A stretch of 64,000 bases of DNA from GCA-020343675 sp964462945 (lineage in GTDB: Bacteria > Planctomycetota > Phycisphaerae > Sedimentisphaerales > Anaerobacaceae). The stretch lies in contig CAYWZW010000011.1 of assembly GCA_964462945.1 (NCBI GenBank), forward strand, positions 1 to 64,000, read 5' to 3'. Positions within the stretch are counted from its first letter, which is position 1; every line of letters begins with the position of its first letter. Position numbers and translations under genes: made by a program. Below, one piece after another: positions 36,187 through 44,126 of the stretch. The notes below the pieces were generated by a model that did no database searches, had not been told where the DNA came from, and saw nothing but the letters and a program-made list of their open reading frames with translations.

Positions 36187-37649
36187 ATCCCATCGTAGCT
36201 CAGGCAGGGGCGCTAAGCGGGATTGACTGGGGCATTGTCGGCGTCGGCGTCGCGCTGCTGTTTGTCATTTCGTACGTCTTCGGCCGTGAGGAAAAGGATA
36301 CGGCCGACTTCTTTCTGGGAGGCCGGCGCATTCCGCCTGTCGTGGCGTGTCTGTCGTTCGTGGCCACCGAAATCAGCGCCCTAACCATCGTCGGCATCCC
36401 GCACACGGCCTTCACCGAGAACTGGCGATGGATCCAATTCATGGTCGGATCGGCCCTGGCCCGCCTGGCGGTGGCGTTTCTGTTTATCCCGGCCTTCTAC
36501 AAGCACAACTGCACGAGCATCTACGAGTTCTTAGGCCATCGATTCGGGCCGGCGACGCAGTACACCGGCTCGATCTACTTTTTCATCACCCGTCTTCTGG
36601 CTTCGGGCGTCCGGCTCTACGCGACGTGTATGGCCGTCGGTGTCATCATGGGCTGGCCCTTAGCCGCGACCATAACCTTATTCACCGTCGTCAGCATCGC
36701 CTTCATCGCTTTTGGCGGCATCAAGGCGGTTGTCTGGGCCGGCGCTTACCAGGCCCTGTTCTTCGTTGCCGCCGGCGTCGTGCTCGCCGGCTATCTCATT
36801 GGGCATATTGACGGCGGTTTGGCGGCGGCGATACAGACGGCACAGGAAGCCGGGCGGCTGAGCACATTCCACTTCAAGTTCGGGCTCAACGATCCGTCCA
36901 CATTCTGGGCTGGATCCGCCAACGGATTCTTCGTGGGCTTGGTCGCCTTCGGAACCGACCAGGAGATGGTCCAAAGACTGCTTACCGTCGAGACGCGAAA
37001 GAGCAGTCAGAACACCATTATCTCCACAATTATCACCGTTCTGCCCGTGTACTGGCTCTACCTGCTTATCGGCACGCTGCTCTATGTCTTCTACCGGCAA
37101 AATCCCGGTCTGCCGTTGCCCGAGGAGCTCAAGGAGGTCCTTCCGCACTTTGTGCGAAATGTCTTGCCCGCCGGCCTCAAAGGCCTGGTCCTGGGCGCCG
37201 TCTTCATGGCCAGCGTCGATTCGCCGCTCAGCTCCCTGACATCGTCTTTTGTTACGGACATCTATCGGCCGTTAATTCGCCGGAACGCCTGCGAAAAACA
37301 TTATCTGCTCGTGTCTCGAGCGGCGGTGGCCGGTTTTGGTCTGGTTCTGGCGGGGATCGCGGCGGCCTGCGCTCCCGTGGAGAATATCCTCTGGTTCGCC
37401 TTCCAGATCCTCTCGCTCACGGGGGGCCCCATGCTCGGCGTCTTTCTGCTCGGCCTGCTCACGCAGCGCAAGGCCAACTGCGCCAACATCCCTGCGATGC
37501 TCGTCAGCACGGCCGTCTGCGTCGTGCTTCTGCTGATGATACAGCAGGGGACTCTGAAGCTCGGCTGGAGCTGGCTGATCGTCATCGGGACGGGGATAAC
37601 CTTCATTCTGGGCTATCTCCTGGGTCCGGCCATGACCAGACGCCAATGA
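36183..37649 (+). CDS. Sodium:solute symporter (SSS family)
   Basis: A 488-residue membrane protein with about 13 TM segments. It has DTADFFLGGRRIPP near the N-terminus, the cytoplasmic-loop signature of SSS sugar transporters, and SLSFVATEISALT-like and GTDQEMVQRLLTVET motifs of the SGLT subgroup. The GTG start overlaps the murQ stop by 4 nt. As the third gene of the operon it probably imports MurNAc, anhydro-MurNAc or a related amino sugar with Na+. This assignment is contextual; SSS sequence alone does not fix the substrate. Confidence 0.85.
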   Translation: MNPIVAQAGALSGIDWGIVGVGVALLFVISYVFGREEKDTADFFLGGRRIPPVVACLSFVATEISALTIVGIPHTAFTENWRWIQFMVGSALARLAVAFLFIPAFYKHNCTSIYEFLGHRFGPATQYTGSIYFFITRLLASGVRLYATCMAVGVIMGWPLAATITLFTVVSIAFIAFGGIKAVVWAGAYQALFFVAAGVVLAGYLIGHIDGGLAAAIQTAQEAGRLSTFHFKFGLNDPSTFWAGSANGFFVGLVAFGTDQEMVQRLLTVETRKSSQNTIISTIITVLPVYWLYLLIGTLLYVFYRQNPGLPLPEELKEVLPHFVRNVLPAGLKGLVLGAVFMASVDSPLSSLTSSFVTDIYRPLIRRNACEKHYLLVSRAAVAGFGLVLAGIAAACAPVENILWFAFQILSLTGGPMLGVFLLGLLTQRKANCANIPAMLVSTAVCVVLLLMIQQGTLKLGWSWLIVIGTGITFILGYLLGPAMTRRQ

Positions 37650-38183
37650 AGCGCTGTTCTTGAGGCAAGAGCTTAGAATTCTCCATTCTCAATTCTTCAT
37701 TATTCTTGTTACCGGCCGCCGAATTGCTGCCTTCTATAGGTAGAAAGCTCTCGGTTGCAGGGCTGCTTCAGCGTGACGCAGCCGGAAAGTGCAGAACCCA
37801 GGAATGCAGGAGGCTTTGACATGAAAGCGCTACGATTCATCCGAAAATGGTTGTACAGTCTGTGGGACTTCGACGCCAGCGTATCAACCGGTATCGATTC
37901 ACATACCTGGGAGAGCAAAATCGAGATTTTGGGAAGCCTGTCGCACGGCTATCTCGTATAGCGTATATCGTATATCTCCCTCGGGGACGCCTTACGGCGG
38001 ACCGACGACATACGACCGACGCACGACGAATTGCCTGACCTATTTCGCATTTCAAGATACTCGTCCGGCCGGCAAGAACTATTCCCCAGGCCATTCACAC
38101 ACGAGCGCGTTGCTCAACCTCGGATAAACACCGATCCGCTGATTCGACTGCGCCCCTTCCATATCAACACGGTGGAATGGGGG
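37650..38183. other. Gene-poor stretch downstream of the salvage operon
   Basis: It contains low-complexity direct repeats (TTCTCCATTCTCAATTCTTC-like, around 37678-37705), one short frame with a strong ribosome site (listed separately), and a GTATA-rich repeat (about 37956-37976). No terminator with a T-run is seen. Confidence 0.5.
37821..37961 (+). CDS. Possible 46-residue peptide with strong ribosome binding site
   Basis: ATG 37821 is preceded by a perfect AGGAGG (37808-37813) at 7-nt spacing. The product opens MKALRFIRKWLYSLWDFDAS, basic and aromatic, and ends GSLSHGYLV. It is not recognised. It could be a genuine small protein or the remnant of a larger gene whose remainder was lost. Confidence 0.35.
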   Translation: MKALRFIRKWLYSLWDFDASVSTGIDSHTWESKIEILGSLSHGYLV

Positions 38184-38212
38184 TTGTATTTGTAAAGCGG
38201 GATTGCTATCTT
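38184..38212 (+). promoter_or_regulatory. Promoter for the O-methyltransferase gene
   Basis: TTGTAT (38184-38189), 17-nt spacer, TATCTT (38207-38212), about 60 nt upstream of the coding region. Confidence 0.5.
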
Positions 38213-38279
38213 ATGTGCGGAAGCCTTAATCACGTGGCCGAAGTTCAGATAGGGAATCTCTTTTGAAGAGGATGTGTCG

Positions 38280-39281
38280 ATGGCAAAACGATGGACCGGA
38301 CTGGAACTTTTGGATGTTGCCCGCTCGTTCCAGGTGGCCTGCCTGCTGACGGCCGGGGCGGTCTTGGATGTGTTCAGCCCGCTCCATGCAAAGACAATGA
38401 CCGCTGCAGCGCTGGCTCGCAAGCTTGGCACGGATCGGCGCGCGACAACCTTCCTGCTGGATGCCCTTGCGGCGCTGGGCCTTCTGATCAAACGGGACGA
38501 TAGTTACAGCGTGCCGGAGGATGTGGCCAAGCTGTTGACCGAACAGTCGCGCGAAAACATTCTGCCTATGGTTCGCCATTTGGCTAACAGTCTTCGCCGC
38601 TGGGCCGAGCTTGCTCGGGTGGCCCAAACGGGCAAACCCGCCGAGGTCGGCCCGAGTGTTCGCGGCGAAGCCGCCGACCGGGCCGACTTCATAGCCGGTA
38701 TGCACACTATCTCCAAGCCCATAGCCGCTGAGGTGATTGACTTGCTGCGACCGTTGAAGTTCCGTCATGTGCTTGATATCGGGGGAGGCTCGGGCACGTG
38801 GACGATTGCGTTTCTTCGCGCCGTCCGCCGGGCCCGGGCAACATTGTTTGATTTGCCCACCGTTATACCCATGGCCGAGAAGCGATTCGCCGAGGCGGGG
38901 CTTGCCGACAGAGTGACCCTTGTGGGGGGCGATTTCTACACCGACGAACTGTCGGCGGGCGCGGACCTGGCCTGGCTTGGGGCCGTCTGCCACCAGAACT
39001 CCAGAGAGCAAAACCGTGCGCTCTTTGCCAAGGTCCACAGGGCCCTTGAGGATGGCGGCGTCGTGGTCATACGTGACGTGGTCATGGACGCATCCCGCAC
39101 CAGCCCGGCGAGCGGAGCGCTGTTTGCGATCAATATGCTGGTCGCGACCGAAGCGGGCGGGACTTATACCTTGGATGAGTACCGCCAGGATCTTTGTGAA
39201 GCCGGCTTCAATGAGGCGGTGCTGGTGCATCGGGACGAGTTTATGAATTCCTTGATCCGAGCACAGAAGGCGCGCAAATGA
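38280..39281 (+). CDS. SAM-dependent methyltransferase (plant-type O-methyltransferase fold)
   Basis: A 333-residue class I methyltransferase. Residues about 10-90 form a winged-helix dimerisation domain (MTAAALARKLGTD...LDALAALGLL). The SAM domain has motif I HVLDIGGGSGTW near 162 and the post-II and III strands FDLPTVIP and LVGGDFYTDELSAG, then LHxx-like LGAVCHQNSREQN and VVIRDVVMD. The fold is that of acetylserotonin- or hydroxyindole-type O-methyltransferases, found in bacteria in carotenoid, quinone and natural-product pathways. ATG 38280 has AGAGGA 8 nt upstream. The next gene, 65 nt away, may be co-transcribed. The substrate is unknown. Confidence 0.82.
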   Translation: MAKRWTGLELLDVARSFQVACLLTAGAVLDVFSPLHAKTMTAAALARKLGTDRRATTFLLDALAALGLLIKRDDSYSVPEDVAKLLTEQSRENILPMVRHLANSLRRWAELARVAQTGKPAEVGPSVRGEAADRADFIAGMHTISKPIAAEVIDLLRPLKFRHVLDIGGGSGTWTIAFLRAVRRARATLFDLPTVIPMAEKRFAEAGLADRVTLVGGDFYTDELSAGADLAWLGAVCHQNSREQNRALFAKVHRALEDGGVVVIRDVVMDASRTSPASGALFAINMLVATEAGGTYTLDEYRQDLCEAGFNEAVLVHRDEFMNSLIRAQKARK

Positions 39282-39346
39282 CGTTTCCATCCTCTTCGCT
39301 TTGCAAACGAAACGCCGGACATCGAACAGCAGGAGGCTGAAGAGCG

Positions 39347-40204
39347 TTGGAAGACACTTACCATCTCACAGACACCGAGCAGGACATATTAAGTCACCCA
39401 GAAAGAGGAAACAGGATACATGTGCTGACTTTAGATCCCATCCTGGCCATCGACATTTGCGAAAGGATAAATCACGATCCGAGAATGAAGGGCTGTCAAT
39501 TGATCAGGCCTCGGGAAACGGCGATACGAGAGGCCGTCGAAGAAATCGAGGCTATGGCACGGGATACGGTATCGTCGCGACTGCTGATCATTGACGTACG
39601 CAAGATGGCGCTGCCCAAGCTTCGAAGGGCTTACAATAAAATAGTCGGCTATAACCGTAGAGACCTGAACAAATTATGCTACATCATACTGATAGGCGAC
39701 GGTCCGTGGGACCTGTTTTATGAGGGGAAAACGCCTGCCGCGAGGGACCGCTGGCACGGCGGGCTGGACGTTTTCGTTCCTTATCTGGCTGTGCATCGGG
39801 TGGATTTTCATCCCGCCGCGTTCTTCTTCGACCCCTTCCTGCATTACGAGCCTGACGAAATCGAGCACCCCGGCATCGACGAGGAATTCGTGCTGCCGGA
39901 CAAGATTCCCCGAAGATTTGTCCCCTATTTCAAGGAGGAGGACATGACGGTGGCCAAGGCCAGGCGCTATTTCAGGGCCACCGACAAGGACGATGAGCTT
40001 CGCAAAAAAAGGCGCAGGAGGCTCAGAAGTCTGTACAAAAAGAGGACCGCAGAACAATTTCCCGACCAGAAAGACCAGGTAAGGGTCTGGCTGTCCAAAA
40101 AAGGGCTCAGGTTGGCAAGTGAGAAAATGCACCTCTACCCCTTATTCTTCGAGGACTGGGTCTATGACCTGATGCACAAAGCCGCTCAAGCCGAATCGCA
40201 GTGA
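39347..40204 (+). CDS. Hypothetical protein with basic C-terminal helix, TTG start
   Basis: A 285-residue soluble protein that I do not recognise. A TTG start is favoured because AGGAGG (39331-39336) lies 10 nt upstream and no ATG or GTG is near. The N-terminal half has alternating strands and helices (RIHVLTLDPILAIDICERI, SRLLIIDVRKM, LCYIILIGDG), which suggests an alpha/beta fold. The C-terminal half has a strongly basic run (KKRRRRLRSLYKKR) near 225 and ends in aromatic-rich LYPLFFEDWVYDLM. A nucleic-acid or membrane-surface contact is possible. It follows the methyltransferase in the same direction. Confidence 0.6.
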   Translation: MEDTYHLTDTEQDILSHPERGNRIHVLTLDPILAIDICERINHDPRMKGCQLIRPRETAIREAVEEIEAMARDTVSSRLLIIDVRKMALPKLRRAYNKIVGYNRRDLNKLCYIILIGDGPWDLFYEGKTPAARDRWHGGLDVFVPYLAVHRVDFHPAAFFFDPFLHYEPDEIEHPGIDEEFVLPDKIPRRFVPYFKEEDMTVAKARRYFRATDKDDELRKKRRRRLRSLYKKRTAEQFPDQKDQVRVWLSKKGLRLASEKMHLYPLFFEDWVYDLMHKAAQAESQ

Positions 40205-40432
40205 GATTCATCTTTCTGCCTTTTCCTATTGCCCGGCCCCTCAAGGAAAATCGCTGATTCGCAGGGGCGTGGCGAAGAGAATTTCAATAAGCGCGGTGCT
40301 CATGAAACCTGCTGGAATTTCACAGTTCATTGGCGTATTATCAGTTGGATTAGAACACCTTCGCGGTCGCAAGCTAATGGGTCGCAGTTTGCTTGGGAAA
40401 GGTCTGCTGAGTTTGTTATGAGGAATGGCATT

Positions 40433-41803
40433 ATGGAAAAACACAAGGCAAGTAGGAGCAGTTGTGAGCCGGGAATCTCCCGGCGGGACTTGATTCGTGG
40501 TTCTGCTGCGGCTGTGGCGATTACTGTCGTACCGGCGTATGTCCTCGGCGGCCCGGGCCGAACGCCGCCGAGCGAAAAACTCAACATCGCCGGCATCGGA
40601 GTGGGCGGCCAGGGAAGCTCGGATTTGGACAATGTCAGCAGCGAGAACATTGTCGCGTTATGTGACGTGGACATAGATCGAGCAGCCGATACTTTCAAGC
40701 GGTATCCGCAGGCGGCGAAGTATCGTGACTTCCGCGTCATGTTAGAGAAGGAAAAAGGAATCGACGCCGTCGTAGTTGCGACGCCGGACCATAACCACGC
40801 CGTCGCGACGATGATGGCCATCAAGCTGGGCAAGCACGTGTATTGCGAGAAGCCGCTGACTCGGACGGTCCGAGAGGCGCGCGCCGTAGCGACGGCCGCA
40901 CGCCAGGCGAAGGTCGCCACTCAGATGGGCAATCAGGGCATGGCGTTCGAAGGCAACCGCCTGATCAATGAGTGGGTATGGGATGGCGCCATCGGTCAGG
41001 TGCACGAGGTGCACGCCTGGTCCGACAGGCCGACACACAACGGCGAGCTTTTCTGGGCCCAGGGGATCGACCGGCCGAAGGAGACGCCGCCCGTTCCTTC
41101 AACGCTGGATTGGGACCTGTGGCTGGGTCCTGCTCCTTACAGAACCTATCACCCGGCCTACGTGCCCTTCAAATGGCGGGGCTGGTGGGATTTCGGCTCG
41201 GGCGGACTGGGCGACATGGGGATTCACAATCTGGCTCCGGTTTTTTCCGCCCTGAAGTTAGGGGCGCCCAGAAGCGTGTACGCCAGCTCGACGCTGGTCT
41301 ATAAAGAAACGCTGCCTTTAGCCTGCACGGTCCACTACGAGTTTCCGGCCCGTGAGGATATGCCGCCCGTGAAGCTGCACTGGTACGACGGCGGTATCTT
41401 GCCGGCGCGCCCGGATGAGCTGGAAGAAAAGCGCGAGCTATCGGTCGAGGACGGCCTGATCTTCGTCGGCGACAAAGGGAAAATGTACGTCGAAGGTTGG
41501 GGCGGAAACAGCCCCCGCTTGATTCCGGAAGAAAAGATGAAGGCGTACAAGCTGCCGCCCAAGACGCTCCCGCGCTCCATCGGCCATCACAAAGAATGGA
41601 TTGCGGCCTGCAAGACCGGCAGCCCGACGCGCTCCAATTTCGACTTTGCAGGTCCTCTGACCGAAGCGGTCCTGTTAGGGACGGTCTGCGTTCGTGTGGG
41701 CGGGAAAAGACTGATCTGGGACAGTCAGAATTTCCGGATTACAAACCTGCCGGAGGCCAATGAGTTTCTACACTACGAATATCGTTCGGGATGGACGTTA
41801 TAG
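40433..41803 (+). CDS. Tat-exported Gfo/Idh/MocA oxidoreductase, remote paralog of the tandem array
   Basis: A 456-residue oxidoreductase carrying the same blocks as paralogs 2 and 3 at the left end: ISRRDLIRG Tat motif (R17-R18), PPSEKLNIAGIGVGGQG, EKP with Lys140, and FKWRGWWDFGSGGLGDMG. It differs most in the C-terminal third (VEGWGGNSPRLIPEEK). ATG 40433 has AGGA 8 nt upstream; the frame is open back to 40229, but that extension has no signal-peptide logic. It starts a second sugar locus with a cytoplasmic Gfo/Idh 30 nt downstream and a Tat-exported TIM-barrel isomerase. Confidence 0.9.
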   Translation: MEKHKASRSSCEPGISRRDLIRGSAAAVAITVVPAYVLGGPGRTPPSEKLNIAGIGVGGQGSSDLDNVSSENIVALCDVDIDRAADTFKRYPQAAKYRDFRVMLEKEKGIDAVVVATPDHNHAVATMMAIKLGKHVYCEKPLTRTVREARAVATAARQAKVATQMGNQGMAFEGNRLINEWVWDGAIGQVHEVHAWSDRPTHNGELFWAQGIDRPKETPPVPSTLDWDLWLGPAPYRTYHPAYVPFKWRGWWDFGSGGLGDMGIHNLAPVFSALKLGAPRSVYASSTLVYKETLPLACTVHYEFPAREDMPPVKLHWYDGGILPARPDELEEKRELSVEDGLIFVGDKGKMYVEGWGGNSPRLIPEEKMKAYKLPPKTLPRSIGHHKEWIAACKTGSPTRSNFDFAGPLTEAVLLGTVCVRVGGKRLIWDSQNFRITNLPEANEFLHYEYRSGWTL

Positions 41804-41833
41804 GCGAGAAGGTCGTAAGGAGGTCGATTGATT

Positions 41834-42931
41834 ATGACGGACAAAGGAAGAGTCAAGGTCGGGATTATCGGGTCGCAGTTTGAGGCGGAGATTCACGCCG
41901 AATCGTTTCGAATGATTCCGGATGAGGCGGAGGTCGTCGCCATCGCCTCGCCCACGCAGGGCCACGCGAAGAAGCTGGCCGCCAAGCACGGGATTGCACG
42001 CGTCTTTACCGACTACAAGCAGATGCTTGCCGAGAAAGATATTGAGATGGTCACGATTGCGGCTCCGAACTATTTGCACGCGCAGATGACCATTGATATT
42101 GCCAGCGCCGGCAAGCACGTCCTCTGCGAGAAGCCCCTTTGTATGACGCTGGAAGAGGCAGACCTAATGATCGAGACGTGCCGGCGCAAGGGGGTGCTGC
42201 TGCTGTACGCGGAGGAGCTATTTTTCACGCCGAAGTACGTCAAAGCCAAGGAAATGGCCGACCAGGGCGCGTTCGGCAAGGTGTATTTGGTCAAGCAGTT
42301 GGAGAAGCATTTTGGCCCGCACGCTGCGTGGTTCTGGGACGTCGAGAAGTCGGGCGGGGGCGTTTTCATGGATATGGGCTGTCACGGGATTGCCTTTTGC
42401 TATTGGTTCCTGGGCCGGCCGAAGATTCAGACCGTCTATTGTCAGATGGCGACGCACGTTCACGGCGGCAAGACCAAAGGTGAGGACGACTCTATATGTA
42501 TTCTCGAATTTGCCAACGGCGCCGTCGGGCTGATCGAAGATAGCTGGTCGCGGCGGGGCGGGATGGAGGACCGCATCGAAGTTTACGGAGAAGGCGGAGT
42601 TACATACGCCAACCTGCACATGGGCAACGCCCTGCCGACCTATAGCGAATACGGCTATGGGTATGCCGTTGAGAAGGCCCCCACAACGAAGGGATGGACG
42701 TATCCCGTTTTCGAGGAGCTGTGGAACTATGGCTTTCCGCAGGAGATGCGTCACTTCGCCCGCTGTGTCCGCGGCAAAGAGCAGCCGCAGGCGACCGGTG
42801 AAGACGGCCGTCTCGTCCAGGAAATCCTTTACGCCGGCTACCAATCCGCTGCGACGGGCACGAAGGTCCAATTGCCCTTCCGAGCCGACGGTGTTGAACG
42901 GCCCATCGACCTGTGGTTGAAAACGCGGTAG
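41834..42931 (+). CDS. Cytoplasmic Gfo/Idh/MocA oxidoreductase
   Basis: A 365-residue NAD(P)-dependent oxidoreductase without export signal. The Rossmann region is VKVGIIGSQFEAEIHAE (about 8-24), where the third glycine of the usual motif is replaced. EKP is intact (Lys100). GGGVFMDMGCHGIAF near 175 is the substrate-domain signature. ATG 41834 has AAGGAGG 10 nt upstream; an in-frame TTG at 41828 is too close to that site. It probably acts on a product imported after extracytoplasmic steps by its exported neighbours; the sugar is unknown. Confidence 0.88.
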   Translation: MTDKGRVKVGIIGSQFEAEIHAESFRMIPDEAEVVAIASPTQGHAKKLAAKHGIARVFTDYKQMLAEKDIEMVTIAAPNYLHAQMTIDIASAGKHVLCEKPLCMTLEEADLMIETCRRKGVLLLYAEELFFTPKYVKAKEMADQGAFGKVYLVKQLEKHFGPHAAWFWDVEKSGGGVFMDMGCHGIAFCYWFLGRPKIQTVYCQMATHVHGGKTKGEDDSICILEFANGAVGLIEDSWSRRGGMEDRIEVYGEGGVTYANLHMGNALPTYSEYGYGYAVEKAPTTKGWTYPVFEELWNYGFPQEMRHFARCVRGKEQPQATGEDGRLVQEILYAGYQSAATGTKVQLPFRADGVERPIDLWLKTR

Positions 42932-43146
42932 TGAAGCCGAGTTTAGTAATCGCGCACCTTGTCGGCCACGTTGTTGCGATACCAACTGTGCCGAAAGGGC
43001 ACGGACAGGGTAGATCGTCGAAAGGAGCGTAATCGTTGCGATTTCCATGTGAATTTATCGCTTCGTTCCGTTAGAATACCAAACAACCGGCTTGGTTTTA
43101 TTTCAGGGTTTCTACGAACTATTTGTGCCATTGGGAGGTACGAGAA

Positions 43147-44103
43147 ATGGAAAGCGACGGCAAATCGACGTCAAGACGGGACTTTATGAAAAACTCTTTA
43201 TTCGGAGCGGCGGCATTGGCCTGTGCATCAGTGGCTGAGTTATCTGCTGCACAAACAACATCTGCACCCCTGCGGCTTGGGGGCCCCACGTTTGAGAAAT
43301 ATGCAGACCCGGAGGGCTGGGTAAAGGCGGTCAAGAAGCTTGGCTATAGCGCTGCCTACTGCCCGGTCGGCGCCGAGGCCGCAGATGACGTTGTGAAGGC
43401 GTATGCCGTCGCGGCGGAAAAGGCCGATATCATCATTGCAGAAGTCGGCGTCTGGAACAACCCGATCAGCTCCGACGAAAAGGCACGCCAAACGGCCCTG
43501 GAGAAATGCCGCAAACAACTGATTCTTGCCGACCGAATCGGCGCCAGGTGCTGCGTGAATATCAGCGGCTCGCGCGGCGAGCTGTGGGACGGCCCGTCCC
43601 TGCAGAACCTTACCGACGAGACCTTCGATATGATTGTCGAGACAACGCGTGCCATCATTGACGAGGTCAAGCCGAGCAGGACCTACTTCACTTTGGAGAC
43701 GATGCCCTGGGCCTATCCGGATTCCCCCGATTCGTATCTGGCTCTGCTCAAGGCCATAGACCGCAAGCGTTTTGCCGTTCATCTGGACCCGGTCAATCTC
43801 GTGTGCAGCCCGCAGCGGTATTTCAGGAGCGGAGACTTGATCCGCGAATGCTTCCAGAAGCTCGGTCCTTATATCAAGAGCTGTCACGCCAAAGACATTC
43901 TCTTGCAGACGAAGCTCACGACCCATCTGGACGAAATCCGCCCGGGCCTGGGCGGTTTGGACTACGCTGCGTTCTTAAAAGAGCTAAGCAAAATACCGGA
44001 CACTCCGCTGATGCTGGAGCACTTGAAGGACGCCGAAGAGTACCGGCAGGCGGCCGATCACGTTCGGAGCGTGGCGAAATCAATCGGCCTGTCTTTTGGC
44101 TAA
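43147..44103 (+). CDS. Tat-exported TIM-barrel sugar phosphate isomerase/epimerase-like protein
   Basis: A 318-residue xylose-isomerase-like TIM barrel with a Tat signal (STSRRDFMKNSLFG, then Ala-rich to about residue 37). Metal and substrate positions: IIAEVGVW, FTLETMPWAYPDS (Glu), AVHLDPVNLV (Asp), SCHAKDI (His), and LMLEHL (Glu). Such enzymes epimerise or isomerise sugars, including 3-keto sugars. An exported form matches the exported Gfo/Idh at 40433 and mirrors the isomerase/DUF1080 fusion of the first locus. GGGAGGT precedes ATG 43147. The gene converges on the MttB-family gene with a 23-nt gap. Confidence 0.82.
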   Translation: MESDGKSTSRRDFMKNSLFGAAALACASVAELSAAQTTSAPLRLGGPTFEKYADPEGWVKAVKKLGYSAAYCPVGAEAADDVVKAYAVAAEKADIIIAEVGVWNNPISSDEKARQTALEKCRKQLILADRIGARCCVNISGSRGELWDGPSLQNLTDETFDMIVETTRAIIDEVKPSRTYFTLETMPWAYPDSPDSYLALLKAIDRKRFAVHLDPVNLVCSPQRYFRSGDLIRECFQKLGPYIKSCHAKDILLQTKLTTHLDEIRPGLGGLDYAAFLKELSKIPDTPLMLEHLKDAEEYRQAADHVRSVAKSIGLSFG

Positions 44104-44126
44104 TGCGCATAACGGCGCCCGTCGAA

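Noticed and set aside
38226..39290. Long minus-strand open frame (354 codons) opposite the methyltransferase gene
   Set aside because: The plus strand carries SAM-binding motif I and a promoter; the minus frame is His/Arg/Gln-rich in the manner of an antisense artefact.
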